This document shows, piece after piece, positions 16,999 through 25,801 of a stretch of 64,000 nt of DNA; position 1 is the first letter of the stretch, and each line of letters begins with the position of its first letter. The position numbers were made by a program, and so were the translations under genes. Below the pieces are notes generated by a model that did not search any database, was not told the origin of the DNA, and saw only the letters and a list, made by a program, of their open reading frames with translations. Source of the DNA: Sphingobium sp. AP49 (GTDB lineage Bacteria > Pseudomonadota > Alphaproteobacteria > Sphingomonadales > Sphingomonadaceae); the NCBI RefSeq assembly GCF_000281715.2, contig NZ_CP124576.1, positions 2,487,501 through 2,551,500 of the forward strand. The letters run 5' to 3'.

Positions 16999-19659
16999 TC
17001 AATAGTTGAAGTTCACCGTCGCCATGAACTTGCGGCCCGAGCGATAGACGCCGCGCGGCAGTGCAGTGGTGTTGGCATAGGCATAATATTGCGCGTCGGT
17101 CAGGTTCATGCCCGACAGGGTGATGCCGATCTGCGGCGTGACATTATAGGTCGCCGACACGTCCAGATTGTCGGAGTCCCGCACATACATCTCGTCGCCA
17201 CGGTCGATGCCGGTGAAATATTTCGACCGCCAGGTGTAGGTGGCGCGCAGCGCGACCGGGCCGCTTTCAAAGAAGGGGCTGACGCTGACCTGATGCTTCG
17301 AGTTGTAGGGCAGGTCCTGACCACCCTGACCCGAACCGTCCGAATAGGTGTAGTTGGCGAGCAGGCCGAAACCATAAGGCAGGTTCTGCTGATAGGCGAC
17401 GGCAAAGCCCTTCACCTCGGCCGAACCGGCATTGTAGGGGCGGCTGATCTGATAGGTCGTCACCCGGCCCTGCGACTGGTTGAAATATTGCTCGGGTGCG
17501 GTCCTCTGCAGGATATAGTTGCTGATATCCTTGTAGAAGAGTTCGGCCGACAGGATCGAACCCTGCTTGAAATACCATTCGACCGAGGCGTTGAGGTTGC
17601 CCGAGGTATAGGGCTTCAGGTTCGGGTTGCCGCCGCCGCCGGTCAGCACCGTGTCCGACAGCCAGAAATAATTGGTCATGTCGGCATAGTTGGGACGCGA
17701 CATCACTTCGGCGGCCGAGAAGCGGACGATCAGGTCCTGCTGCGCATTCCAGGCCACGTTCAGGCTCGGCAGCCAATTGTCATAGCTGCGCTTGGTGGTC
17801 TGCCAGGTCCAGTCGGCCTGGCTGTTGCACGGCGCGCCCGGATTGCAGACATAGCCGGCGCTGTCAGTCTTGGTATTCACATAACGCACGCCGAAATTGC
17901 CGCGCAGCGTACCGGTGTCGAAATTGGCCTGGGCGTAGACCGCGTTGATATCTTCCTGGATATTCCAGTTGCCGGCGGTGAACTCGGCTGCCGCGAAGAT
18001 CGACGGGGTCGGAAGCGTCTGGCCCTCCAGATAGTCGACCATCGACGGGCCGCTGATGACGAAGCGGTTCGCCATCTGGTCGTTGATACCATTGAAGCCG
18101 CTCAGATAATTGCCGGCAACGGTCTTGGGATCGAACTGCGCCGCAGCCACCGACAGGCCGTTGAGCGCGATGCCGCCATATTGCTGGCCGGTCTCGTGAT
18201 GGCGATATTTATAGCCGATCTGGATGCGCTTCAATGCACCGTCGAAATCAAAGCCCAGGTCAGCTTGACCATAGCGTTCCTTGTCGCTGGTCGGCTTGTT
18301 GACGGTGTTGCCGCTCCAGCCCGGATCGGTCACGAAAGCATTGGGATTGCCCTGGACATCGGTCGCATAGGTCAGCGTGCCGGGCGCCTTGGGCGCACCG
18401 CCGATATTGACGTTATAGTCGGCCCAGTTGAGGAATTCGAGGAAGACCTGACGCTTGGTGCCGCCGTCGGCGTCCGACAGGCCGCCCTCGACGGTCAGGT
18501 CCCAGCTGCCACCGTCCCAGCTCGCCTTGCCGCGATAGGTATCCGACTTCATTTCCGCTTCGCGATACTGGACGTCCAGTACCGACAGCGCATTCTTGAA
18601 GGTCGCGCTGGTGACGATGCCGTTATTGACCTCGATCCCGGTCAGCGCGCCCAGGCTGTTCCAGGTATTGCCCTGGAAGGCATACATGGACTGGTTGAGA
18701 TTGTTGTAGGTGGCGTCGATCTTGAGCCAGCTCGCCTCCAGCGTCAGTTCGTCGACCGGCTTCCACTGGGCGGTGGCCGAATAGGTCAGACGCTCGCGGC
18801 TCTGCTCGAAATAGGAGGTGCCAAAGGCGTTCGGGCTGATCGCATCCAGATTGTTGGTCAGCGTGGTGGCGCATTCGCCGACGCAGCCATTGTCACGCGA
18901 ATCCACCGGATTGTCCGCATTGCCGCCGGCCCACTGGTCGGCCTTCATCGTGCCATAGGTTTCGACGCCATCGCGACGCAGACGATCCTTGGCGCGCTGG
19001 AACGAGGCGAGGATACCGAACGTGCCTTCCTCATTATGCCAGCTCACCAGCGCCGACCCCTGGATATCGCCCTTCTTCGAGCGATCATTGTAGAGATAGC
19101 CAAGCTGGCCCGCCATCGTCAGCGGCTTCAGCTCCAGCGGCTTGCGGGTCACGACATTGACGGTGCCGCCGATCGATCCTTCGTCGATGCGCGGTTCGGG
19201 CGACTTGTAGACGTCGACCCGGCCGACCAGCTGCGGCGCGAGCAGCGCATAGTTGAAGGTGCGGCCCGGCGAGTCGAGGATGAACCAGTCGGCCGACGCC
19301 ACGGTCTGGCCGTCGAGCAGGGTGCGATTGAGCGCCGGATCGGTTCCGAGGATCGAGACCTTCTCGCCCTGACCGAACTGGCGGTCGACGGTCACGCCGG
19401 GCACCAGGGTCAGCGCTTCGGCGACATTGGTATTGGGGAATTTGCCGACATCCTCGGCCGAGATGGAGTCGACGATCGCATCCGAATTGCGCTTCACGTC
19501 GATCGATTTTGCCAGTGACGCGCGATAGCCGGTAACGACGATATCGCTCTGGCTTGCATCGGCGTCCGGCGCTGCAGCGTCACTGCCCTGCGCATGTGCG
19601 GCTCCCGAAAACAGCGCGATGGCGCTGGCGGTGCCGACCAGAAAAGCCCGAATCCCCAT
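16999..19659 (-). CDS. TonB-dependent receptor (chitooligosaccharide/GlcNAc locus)
   Basis: 886 residues. A signal peptide ends near GAAHAQ. A plug domain follows (DIVVTGYRASL, then NVAEALTLVPGVTVDR and GSIGGTVNVVTRKPLEL). The long beta-barrel finishes with an aromatic C-terminus (KFMATVNFNY). The SDIVVTGYRASLAKSI start is characteristic of carbohydrate-associated receptors in sphingomonads, caulobacters and xanthomonads. It stands first in the operon with GH20 and PTS genes and diverges from nagR. Active uptake of GlcNAc-containing oligosaccharides across the outer membrane is a strong inference from context. Confidence 0.92.
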   Translation of the reverse strand: MGIRAFLVGTASAIALFSGAAHAQGSDAAAPDADASQSDIVVTGYRASLAKSIDVKRNSDAIVDSISAEDVGKFPNTNVAEALTLVPGVTVDRQFGQGEKVSILGTDPALNRTLLDGQTVASADWFILDSPGRTFNYALLAPQLVGRVDVYKSPEPRIDEGSIGGTVNVVTRKPLELKPLTMAGQLGYLYNDRSKKGDIQGSALVSWHNEEGTFGILASFQRAKDRLRRDGVETYGTMKADQWAGGNADNPVDSRDNGCVGECATTLTNNLDAISPNAFGTSYFEQSRERLTYSATAQWKPVDELTLEASWLKIDATYNNLNQSMYAFQGNTWNSLGALTGIEVNNGIVTSATFKNALSVLDVQYREAEMKSDTYRGKASWDGGSWDLTVEGGLSDADGGTKRQVFLEFLNWADYNVNIGGAPKAPGTLTYATDVQGNPNAFVTDPGWSGNTVNKPTSDKERYGQADLGFDFDGALKRIQIGYKYRHHETGQQYGGIALNGLSVAAAQFDPKTVAGNYLSGFNGINDQMANRFVISGPSMVDYLEGQTLPTPSIFAAAEFTAGNWNIQEDINAVYAQANFDTGTLRGNFGVRYVNTKTDSAGYVCNPGAPCNSQADWTWQTTKRSYDNWLPSLNVAWNAQQDLIVRFSAAEVMSRPNYADMTNYFWLSDTVLTGGGGNPNLKPYTSGNLNASVEWYFKQGSILSAELFYKDISNYILQRTAPEQYFNQSQGRVTTYQISRPYNAGSAEVKGFAVAYQQNLPYGFGLLANYTYSDGSGQGGQDLPYNSKHQVSVSPFFESGPVALRATYTWRSKYFTGIDRGDEMYVRDSDNLDVSATYNVTPQIGITLSGMNLTDAQYYAYANTTALPRGVYRSGRKFMATVNFNY

Positions 19660-19703
19660 ATCTCACCCCTTATTTATATATAACGCATGGCATTAATTGG
19701 GCG

Positions 19704-19822
19704 GACCAACTGCATACCAATAAGCAGACCATCCGCTGAAGTTATTTCGGCGTCAAGAGGGATATTTTCAAATTTGTGACGGCGTTTGAAATTTTTCACT
19801 AGCATATGGTATTTAATTGGTC
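19704..19822. promoter_or_regulatory. Paired operator-like elements in the nag divergent promoter region
   Basis: GACCAACTGCATACCA (19704-19719) and, inverted, TGGTATTTAATTGGTC (19807-19822) share 13 of 16 positions (GACCAA-y-T-nn-ATACCA). They lie between the divergent TonB receptor (start 19659) and the GntR regulator (start 19860). Each element contains a spaced repeat of ACCA/TGGT half-sites. The most likely ligand is the adjacent GntR protein; this is inferred from position and symmetry. Confidence 0.5.
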
Positions 19823-19859
19823 TTAGTGTGATGTCGAACCCAGATGCCGTGGAGACGAG

Positions 19860-20603
19860 ATGCCGCTGCTTGCCGAACAGATTGGACCACTCGACGCGCT
19901 GGGCGGTGGCCCGCTCTATCGCCGGCTGGAGGATGCGCTGCGCGAAGCCCTGCGAACCCAGCGGCTGAAACCCAATGAAGCCCTGCCGCCCGAACGCGAT
20001 CTGGCGTCCGATCTGTCGGTTTCCCGCATCACGCTGCGCAAGGCATTGGATTCGCTGGTCGAGGAAGGCTTGCTGGTCCGCAAGCAAGGCGCAGGCACCT
20101 TCGTCGCCAACCGCGTCGAAAAGCAGTTTGCCAAACTCTCCTCCTTCTCCGAGGACATGGCCGCGCGCGGGCGTAGCGTTCGCAGCGAATGGCTGGGGCG
20201 CAGCGTCGGGGCGGTCACGCCGGACGATGCACTGACCCTGGGCCTCAGCCCGGGCGCTTCGGTCTATCGCTTCAACCGTATCCGCTACGCCGACGATGTT
20301 GCCATGGCGCTGGAATATTCGACCATCCCCGGCTTTGGCCTGGACGGTGTCGATGTCGTCGACGCGTCGCTCTATGCCGCGCTGGAAACCGCCGGCAATC
20401 GCCCGGTCCGGGCGCTCCAACGCCTGCGCGCGGTGCTGTTCAACGCCGAACAGGCCAAGCTGCTGGGGATCGAGGCGGGCGCGCCCGGCCTGTATATCGA
20501 ACGGCGGGGCTTTCTGGACGACGGCCGCGTCATCGAAGCGACGCAGAGCTGGTACAGGGGCGACGCCTATGACTTCGTCGCCGAACTTGACATGCGCGCC
20601 TGA
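19860..20603 (+). CDS. nagR: GntR/HutC-family regulator of GlcNAc utilisation
   Basis: 247 residues. GGAG lies five bases before the ATG. The N-terminal winged HTH reads PLYRRLEDALREALRTQRL, then LPPERDLASDLSVSRITLRK and GLLVRKQGAGTFVA. From about 95 there is a UTRA effector domain (ASVYRFNRIRYADDVAMALE, LYIERRGFLDDGRVIEATQS), the fold that binds sugar phosphates in NagR/DasR relatives. It is followed by nagB-II and nagA and diverges from the uptake operon. The likely role is a repressor released by GlcNAc-6-P or GlcN-6-P. It could also be named NagQ, since the naming differs between groups. Confidence 0.87.
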   Translation: MPLLAEQIGPLDALGGGPLYRRLEDALREALRTQRLKPNEALPPERDLASDLSVSRITLRKALDSLVEEGLLVRKQGAGTFVANRVEKQFAKLSSFSEDMAARGRSVRSEWLGRSVGAVTPDDALTLGLSPGASVYRFNRIRYADDVAMALEYSTIPGFGLDGVDVVDASLYAALETAGNRPVRALQRLRAVLFNAEQAKLLGIEAGAPGLYIERRGFLDDGRVIEATQSWYRGDAYDFVAELDMRA

Positions 20604-20611
20604 CCGAAAAG

Positions 20612-21655
20612 ATGCCTGATACCATGCTCAATCCGCAAGATACCCTGATGTTCGCCGAAGCTGCAGAAGCTGGCGCCGTGGTCGCCCGCCAGTTCGCGGC
20701 CAATAACGCAACCGTGCAGGCACTCGCCGCCAGCCTGCGGGCCGATCCGCCGCGCGGGGTCGTCACCTGCGCCCGCGGCAGTTCCGATCATGCGGCAACC
20801 TTTGCCAAATATCTGTTCGAGACCCGCCTTGGCCTGCTGACCACATCGGCAGCGCCCTCGATCGCGTCGGTCTATGGCACGGCGCCCGCACTCGCGGACA
20901 TGATCGCGATCGCCATATCCCAATCGGGCAAGAGCCCCGACATTCTCGCGACGGTGGAAGCCGCGAAGGGCGCCGGCGCCCGGACGATCGCCATGGTCAA
21001 TGTCGCCGACTCACCGCTGGCTGCGCAAGTCGACACGCTGCTGCCGCTGCACGCCGGCCCGGAACGCAGCGTTGCCGCCACAAAATCCTATATCGCCTCG
21101 ATCGCCAGCCTGCTGAACCTGGCAGCCCACTGGAGCCAGGATGGCGATCTGCTGGCGGCGCTGGATCAGGCGCCCGCCCTGCTCGGTCAGGCATGGGCCT
21201 GCGACTGGACGCCGCTGGTGGAGCAACTGGCAAGCGCGCGCGGGCTTTACGTTATCGGGCGCGGCATCGGCTTCGGCATCGCTCAGGAAGCGGCGCTCAA
21301 GTTCAAGGAAACCTGCGGTCTCCATGCCGAAGCATTCAGCGCCGCCGAGGTCAAACATGGCCCGATGGCACTGGTCGGCCCGGATTTCCCGCTGCTGGTC
21401 TTCCGCCAGGCCGACGAAACCGCCGAGAGCGTCGACGAACTGGTGCGCGAAGTCGTAGCGCGCGGTGGTCAGGTACTGATCGCGGGCGAACCGGTCGACG
21501 GCGCCATCCATCTCCCCGTTCCCGCCGCCCATCCGGCGATCGAGCCGATGCTGCAAATCCAGGCCTTCTATCGCGCGGTCAACGCCCTGTCGGTGCGTCG
21601 CGGCTTCAACCCCGACAGCCCCCCGCACCTTGCCAAGGTGACGGAGACCCTTTGA
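20612..21655 (+). CDS. nagB-II: Glucosamine-6-phosphate deaminase, SIS type (NagB-II)
   Basis: 347 residues with two SIS domains. The first holds TCARGSSDHAATFAKY and ISQSGKSPDIL, the second IGRGIGFGIAQEAALKFKE and EAFSAAEVKHGPMAL, which are GlmS-isomerase-like motifs. The protein lacks the glutaminase domain of GlmS. In operons with nagA, this family replaces classical NagB and converts GlcN-6-P to fructose-6-P and ammonia. It starts nine bases after nagR, and its stop overlaps the nagA start (TGATG). Confidence 0.88.
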   Translation: MPDTMLNPQDTLMFAEAAEAGAVVARQFAANNATVQALAASLRADPPRGVVTCARGSSDHAATFAKYLFETRLGLLTTSAAPSIASVYGTAPALADMIAIAISQSGKSPDILATVEAAKGAGARTIAMVNVADSPLAAQVDTLLPLHAGPERSVAATKSYIASIASLLNLAAHWSQDGDLLAALDQAPALLGQAWACDWTPLVEQLASARGLYVIGRGIGFGIAQEAALKFKETCGLHAEAFSAAEVKHGPMALVGPDFPLLVFRQADETAESVDELVREVVARGGQVLIAGEPVDGAIHLPVPAAHPAIEPMLQIQAFYRAVNALSVRRGFNPDSPPHLAKVTETL

Positions 21656-22788
21656 TGCGCCTTGCTTTTGTCAACGGGTCGATCCTGATCGACGGCGCCT
21701 TCCATATGGGCAAAGCCGTGCTGGTGGAGGGCGATCGCATCACCGCCATCCTGCCGGAGGGCAATGTGCCAGCGGATGCCGAGCGCCGCGATCTTGGCGG
21801 CGATCGACTGGTGCCCGGCTTTATCGACACCCAGGTCAATGGCGGCGGCGGCGTCCTGTTCAACGACGCGCCAACGATCGAGGGCATTGCGGCGATCGGC
21901 GCCGCCCATCGCCACTTCGGCACCACCGGATTTCTGCCGACACTGATCAGCGACGATCTGGCGGTGATCAGGCGTGCCGTCGCTGCCGTCGACGCAGCGA
22001 TCGAGGCCGGCGTTCCCGGTGTGCTGGGCATCCATATCGAAGGCCCCTATCTTAATGTCGAGCGCAAGGGCATTCACGACGGCGACAAGATCCGCCCGCT
22101 CGATGCCGAGGGGCTGGAGGTGCTGACCTCGCTGAAACGCGGCCGCACCCTGGTGACGCTCGCCCCCGAACGGACCTCGCCCGACATGGTCCGGCGACTG
22201 GTGGAGCGCGGCGTGATCGTCGCTGCGGGCCATAGCAACGGCAGCTATGAGGATATGATGGCTGCGGTCGCCGCTGGTCTGTCCGGCGTGACCCATCTCT
22301 ACAATGCCATGTCGCCGCTGGGGTCGCGGCGCCCGGGAATCGTAGGCGCAGCGCTGGAACAGGACGGTGTCAGTTGTGGCATCATCGTCGACGGGCATCA
22401 TGTCAGCGCGACCGCACTGAAGATCGCGCTGCGCTGCAAGCCTGTGGACACGATCATGCTGGTCACCGACGCCATGCCGTCCGTCGGCGCCGATGCCGAC
22501 GAGTTCATTCTCCAGGGCCGCCGTATCCTCGTACGGGACGGCGCTTGCACCGATGATGCCGGCACACTGGCAGGGTCCAATCTGGATATGATCGGCGCAG
22601 TGCAGAACAGTGTCGCCATGCTGGGCGTAACGCTGGAGCAGGCCATCGCCATGGCTTCGTCCGCGCCCGCCCGCTTCCTCGGACTGGCCGCAACGACCGG
22701 CAGGATCGCTCCCGGCCTGCGGGCAGACCTTCTGCAGCTCGATGGAAACGGCACCGTGGTGCGTAGCTGGATCGGCGGCGCCTATTGA
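21655..22788 (+). CDS. nagA: N-acetylglucosamine-6-phosphate deacetylase
   Basis: 377 residues, a normal length for the family. Amidohydrolase motifs in order are PGFIDTQVNGGGG, GIHIEGPYL (metal-ligand Glu), AAGHSNGSYEDM, VTHLYNAMSPL, IIVDGHH and LVTDAMPSVG (catalytic Asp). It hydrolyses GlcNAc-6-P to GlcN-6-P and acetate in the cytosol, between the PTS step and NagB-II. The start overlaps the nagB-II stop by one base. Its 3' end overlaps the convergent SnoaL-like gene by seven bases. Confidence 0.95.
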   Translation: MRLAFVNGSILIDGAFHMGKAVLVEGDRITAILPEGNVPADAERRDLGGDRLVPGFIDTQVNGGGGVLFNDAPTIEGIAAIGAAHRHFGTTGFLPTLISDDLAVIRRAVAAVDAAIEAGVPGVLGIHIEGPYLNVERKGIHDGDKIRPLDAEGLEVLTSLKRGRTLVTLAPERTSPDMVRRLVERGVIVAAGHSNGSYEDMMAAVAAGLSGVTHLYNAMSPLGSRRPGIVGAALEQDGVSCGIIVDGHHVSATALKIALRCKPVDTIMLVTDAMPSVGADADEFILQGRRILVRDGACTDDAGTLAGSNLDMIGAVQNSVAMLGVTLEQAIAMASSAPARFLGLAATTGRIAPGLRADLLQLDGNGTVVRSWIGGAY

Positions 22789-23291
22789 GACTGTGCCAGC
22801 CGCGCCAGCACGGCATAGGAGGGATCCTCCCGATCCCGCCGCCCCATGCCGCCCGCACTGAGCGGCTGCACCCGACGCACCTCATCAAATTCACGTAACG
22901 CGATCCGATGGTCCATAGCCCAACGCCCCGCGCGCCACGACCACCGGTCGACATAGCGGGTCCAGACAGACATCTGCACCAGCCCATCAGGCCGCTGCAA
23001 CCGCAAGGTCGCGATGCAATATGTCTCGCTCCCGGCCCTGTCGCCTTCGAGCGCAACCAGGATATTGGTCATCTGGTGGCAATGGGCCTGCAACCCGGCA
23101 TGATCGGCACAGATCCGGTCGATCACCCCGCGTCCCGGGCCGCGATAATAGTCGCCATAATCGGCGGTGCCATCATCGTGCCAAAGCCCCTGCCCCAGCG
23201 CTACATCAAGCCGATCGACGGCGCGGGCATAAAGATGCAGCGCTTCGTGGATCGTCTGGCGGTCGGCGGCGGGATCGCGTGGGGCCGTCAT
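22782..23291 (-). CDS. SnoaL-like (NTF2-fold) protein
   Basis: 169 residues, in the size range of SnoaL_4/NTF2-like proteins. It has the family opening (DRQTIHEALHLYARAVDRLD), the GLWHDDGTADYG pocket segment, and a C-terminal WSWRAGRWAMDHR strand. Members may be hydratases, isomerases or subunits of aromatic-ring enzymes; no reaction can be assigned here. It overlaps the upstream SDR by four bases, so it belongs to the three-gene minus-strand operon 24590-22782. Confidence 0.78.
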   Translation of the reverse strand: MTAPRDPAADRQTIHEALHLYARAVDRLDVALGQGLWHDDGTADYGDYYRGPGRGVIDRICADHAGLQAHCHQMTNILVALEGDRAGSETYCIATLRLQRPDGLVQMSVWTRYVDRWSWRAGRWAMDHRIALREFDEVRRVQPLSAGGMGRRDREDPSYAVLARLAQSQ

Positions 23292-24097
23292 GCACCTGCG
23301 CCTTGCAGGTCGCGCATCGCCTGTTCGATCGCCAGAATCCGGGCGCGACGCGCTGCGGCGGACAGGGGCGCATAGCCCTGTTCGTCATCCGCCAGCCCCC
23401 AATGATGCACCGGCCCATGCGGCAATCGCTGTAGCCCGATCCGTGCGACCTCCTCGGGCGAAGCCAGCCCGGCAGGCAGCGCTGCGCCCCGGCTGGCTAG
23501 GAAACGGCGCAATTCGGGCGTATCCGTCCGGCTCAGGATCAAGTTCAGCACATCCACGCCATAGGCGCGCAATTCGGCCCACAACGCCTCGCCCAGACAC
23601 AGGTCGAACGCCTTGGTACCGGCATAGACGCCCAGACCCGCTGCGCCGCCATAACAGGCGCCCGATCCCACCAGGATGATGCCGCCGCGCCGGCGCGCCC
23701 GCATATCCCGGCCAAATTGGTGGCATAGCCGCATCGTCGTCGCCACATTGCGACCGACCAGATCGGACCAGTCGTCGATTTCGCTGTCCAGGAAATGGGT
23801 GCCGTGCGGGTCGGCCCCGGCGTTGCTGATGAATAGGCCAATCTCGCGATCGCCGCATAGCTGCGTGACACGATCGGCGGCATCGCCCGCCGCCAGATCG
23901 ACGCTGGCCCACAAGCACTGCGCGTCATGACGCGCGGCAAGATCGGCCGCCAACGCGGCCAGAGGAGCCTCCCGCCGGGCCAGCAGGATCAGCTTCATGC
24001 CCTGCGCCGCCAGTTGCGCGGCAAAGGCCCGACCGGTCCCTTCCGATGCGCCCGCTACCACGGCCCATGGGCCATATCGCGCCACGATATCAACCAT
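23288..24097 (-). CDS. Short-chain dehydrogenase/reductase
   Basis: 269 residues from the ATG at 24097, which lies one base after the upstream stop. The cofactor loop is VVAGASEGTGRAFA (TGxxxGxG type with Ala in place of Thr), followed by ISNAGAD (NNAG equivalent), VGSGAC (catalytic Ser) and YAGTK (YxxxK). It is predicted to be an NAD(P)-dependent alcohol/ketone oxidoreductase. It lies between two SnoaL-like genes, which suggests consecutive steps on one substrate. Confidence 0.87.
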   Translation of the reverse strand: MVDIVARYGPWAVVAGASEGTGRAFAAQLAAQGMKLILLARREAPLAALAADLAARHDAQCLWASVDLAAGDAADRVTQLCGDREIGLFISNAGADPHGTHFLDSEIDDWSDLVGRNVATTMRLCHQFGRDMRARRRGGIILVGSGACYGGAAGLGVYAGTKAFDLCLGEALWAELRAYGVDVLNLILSRTDTPELRRFLASRGAALPAGLASPEEVARIGLQRLPHGPVHHWGLADDEQGYAPLSAAARRARILAIEQAMRDLQGAGA

Positions 24098-24098
24098 A

Positions 24099-24590
24099 TC
24101 AGCCCGCCTTCCGTACGGCGGTCGGCGCATCCGTCGCCGGCATGCCGGGCGGCGGCCCATAATCGGGAAAGTCGACCAGCGCCGCCGACAGGTCGACCGG
24201 CCCGCGATAGTGCAGCGTCCAGTGCCGCGCCGCGAAGAGCCAATGTCCTCCCTGTTCCACATAGCGATCATAATAGGTGCCCAGCGTCATCGCCGCGCTG
24301 CCGTCCGCCATCTTCGCCAGTTCGGTCACCGGGATGCGCCCCGTCGCGCCATCCGCCGTGACATCCAGCAGCGGGAGGCCCAGGATCAGCCGTACGCGCG
24401 CGCATATGCCGAGCAGCCGGTCGAATTGTGGGCCTATCTCCGCGCCCCGAATGTGAAGGCCGGCGATCTTCCACTCACCATCGGGGGCAAAGCAGGCGGC
24501 GAATGCTGACCCGTCCTTGCGCCAGACCGCATCGCAAAACTGCGCATGGAGCTGCCTTATGCCGAAATCGGCGGCGATCAGGTGGTTCAT
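24099..24590 (-). CDS. SnoaL-like (NTF2-fold) protein, first gene of operon
   Basis: 163 residues. It has FGIRQLHAQFCDAVWRKDGSAFAACF and DGEWKIAGLHIRG at the N-terminal side and TLGTYYDRYVEQGGHWLFAARHW at the C-terminal side, typical of the SnoaL/NTF2 cone fold. A GAGAGAGG stretch lies about nine bases upstream of the start. It leads the operon with the SDR and a second SnoaL-like protein. The two SnoaL proteins are not close copies of each other. The substrate is unknown. Confidence 0.78.
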   Translation of the reverse strand: MNHLIAADFGIRQLHAQFCDAVWRKDGSAFAACFAPDGEWKIAGLHIRGAEIGPQFDRLLGICARVRLILGLPLLDVTADGATGRIPVTELAKMADGSAAMTLGTYYDRYVEQGGHWLFAARHWTLHYRGPVDLSAALVDFPDYGPPPGMPATDAPTAVRKAG

Positions 24591-24654
24591 CAGGGGCGCC
24601 TCTCTCTTTGGTCACCTTAATCCATCAAACTGATCCATGCGGGGCAAGGGCACG

Positions 24655-24684
24655 GGCACAGCATCGCCGGGGCGGTGCTGTGCC
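24655..24684. repeat. Inverted repeat between divergent genes
   Basis: GGCACAGCA (24655-24663) and TGCTGTGCC (24676-24684) form a 9-bp stem with a 12-base loop, in the 231-base region between the divergent genes at 24590 and 24822. There is no T run. It could be an operator or a GC-rich hairpin; I cannot decide. Confidence 0.4.
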
Positions 24685-24755
24685 GGCCCCCAATTCCCGG
24701 CCGGCCCGATCCTGCTTATGAGACAATATGTCGCACGGCCGCCATCATCGCGTAG

Positions 24756-24771
24756 ACCTGACCTGTCAGGT
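24756..24771. promoter_or_regulatory. Palindromic operator candidate
   Basis: ACCTGAC-CT-GTCAGGT has 7-bp arms with exact symmetry and a two-base spacer. It lies 51 bases upstream of the small exported protein gene that starts at 24822, where a repressor or activator site would be expected. No matching copy was found elsewhere in the window by eye. Confidence 0.45.
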
Positions 24772-24821
24772 GAAGACGCATCGGCTGCCGGGACGAGCAT
24801 TGCCTGCCTGAAAGGATGCCC

Positions 24822-25136
24822 ATGAAGACTGTCCTGTTCGCAACCGCCCTGCTTCTCGCCGGGACCACCCCCCATATGGCCATCGCGCAAGCGCCGGCTA
24901 CCGCACCCGCACCGGCCTACAGCATCGACAGCACCGATATCGGCACCTTGCTGGACAATCCCGCAACCAAGGCCGTCCTGGACAAGAATTTGCCCGGTTT
25001 CACCGCCAATCCCCAGATCGATATGGCCCGCTCGATGACCCTTAAGGGCGTACAGCAATATGCGCCGGATCAACTGAGCGACGCCGCATTGGCCAAGGTA
25101 CAGGCCGATCTCAACAAGGTGCCCGCCAAGAAATGA
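24822..25136 (+). CDS. Small exported protein of unknown function
   Basis: 104 residues from the ATG at 24822 (AAGG about seven bases upstream). It has a clear signal peptide (MKTVLFATALLLAGTTPHMA, cleavage near AIAQA) and a short Pro/Ala linker. The roughly 70-residue acidic mature part includes DIGTLLDNPATKAVLDKNLP and DQLSDAALAKVQADLNKV. There are no cysteines and no membrane segment. It is probably periplasmic. It is followed within six bases by a strong GC-rich hairpin. Confidence 0.75.
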   Translation: MKTVLFATALLLAGTTPHMAIAQAPATAPAPAYSIDSTDIGTLLDNPATKAVLDKNLPGFTANPQIDMARSMTLKGVQQYAPDQLSDAALAKVQADLNKVPAKK

Positions 25137-25142
25137 CATTGC

Positions 25143-25169
25143 GAGCCGGCGCGGCCTCTGCGCCGGCTC
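25143..25169. terminator. GC-rich hairpin between convergent genes
   Basis: GAGCCGGCGC (25143-25152) and GCGCCGGCTC (25160-25169) form a perfect 10-bp stem with a 7-base loop. It lies between the stop at 25136 and the convergent TetR gene end at 25171. There is no T run on either side, so it may be a bidirectional, Rho-assisted terminator. Confidence 0.55.
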
Positions 25170-25170
25170 C

Positions 25171-25788
25171 CTACGCCTCCCGGCCTTTCTCGCCATTGGC
25201 AGTCACATAGCGCATCAGCGCATCCACCATGGCCAGCGCCTCGGCATGGCCCAGGCTAACCCCCAGGCTCTGTTCCATCACGATCGAGCGGGCCATCCCG
25301 GCAGCCAGCACCGACAGACCGATCGGCGATAGCGACCCGTCCGGGCCACAACCGCCCTTGGCGATCGCCGCAGCCTGAATGACACGCAACTGCTCGATAA
25401 ATTCGGCGATTTCCTGCCGGATCGCCTTGCGATGATTCGAAAGGGCCATGAATTCCAGGATGATCGCCGAGCCATCGGGATCCGAGTTGAGCTTCCAGAG
25501 CGCCTGCAGCGGATCCGGAGTCGTCAGCCGCGCAGCCAGTTCCTGCTTGAACCGTTCCGACAGGCGACGAAACAAGGCCAGCAGCAGGTCGTCCGTCGTC
25601 GCAAAATGATAATGGACCAGGGCCGGGGTAACGCCGACGATTTTCGCCACACGGCGCGTGGATACAGCGGCATAGCCCTCCTGCACCATCAGCCCCTCGG
25701 TCGCGTCCAGGATCGCCCCGCGCGCCGATGCTCTTTCCTTTCGGCCGCCCTCCGCCAAGACACATGCCTCCTCTTGTTCCGGCGGCAT
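25171..25788 (-). CDS. TetR-family regulator 1
   Basis: About 205 residues. The N-terminal HTH reads ARGAILDATEGLMVQEGYAAVSTRRVAKIVGVTPALVHYHF, in the usual TetR position, followed by DDLLLALFRRLSERF. The remaining 140 residues are an all-helical ligand domain. The start is ATG 25788 (a GTG at 25791 precedes it). The operator-like element at 25824-25839 lies 36 bases upstream and also overlaps the promoter of the divergent cytochrome c gene. That predicts autoregulation and control of the neighbour. Confidence 0.87.
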   Translation of the reverse strand: MPPEQEEACVLAEGGRKERASARGAILDATEGLMVQEGYAAVSTRRVAKIVGVTPALVHYHFATTDDLLLALFRRLSERFKQELAARLTTPDPLQALWKLNSDPDGSAIILEFMALSNHRKAIRQEIAEFIEQLRVIQAAAIAKGGCGPDGSLSPIGLSVLAAGMARSIVMEQSLGVSLGHAEALAMVDALMRYVTANGEKGREA

Positions 25789-25801
25789 CACCTGCGGCCC
25801 G

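Noticed and set aside
17089..19518. 809-codon plus-strand frame opposite the first TonB receptor
   Set aside because: Antisense shadow; the minus-strand receptor has signal peptide, plug and barrel features.
19660..19859. Possible small RNA or leader peptide in the nag divergent region
   Set aside because: Open frames there lack ribosome binding sites, and the sequence is explained by two promoters and paired operator-like elements.
24655..24684. Inverted repeat as a terminator or CRISPR-like repeat
   Set aside because: It lies between divergent genes with no T run and is not repeated, so neither reading is supported.
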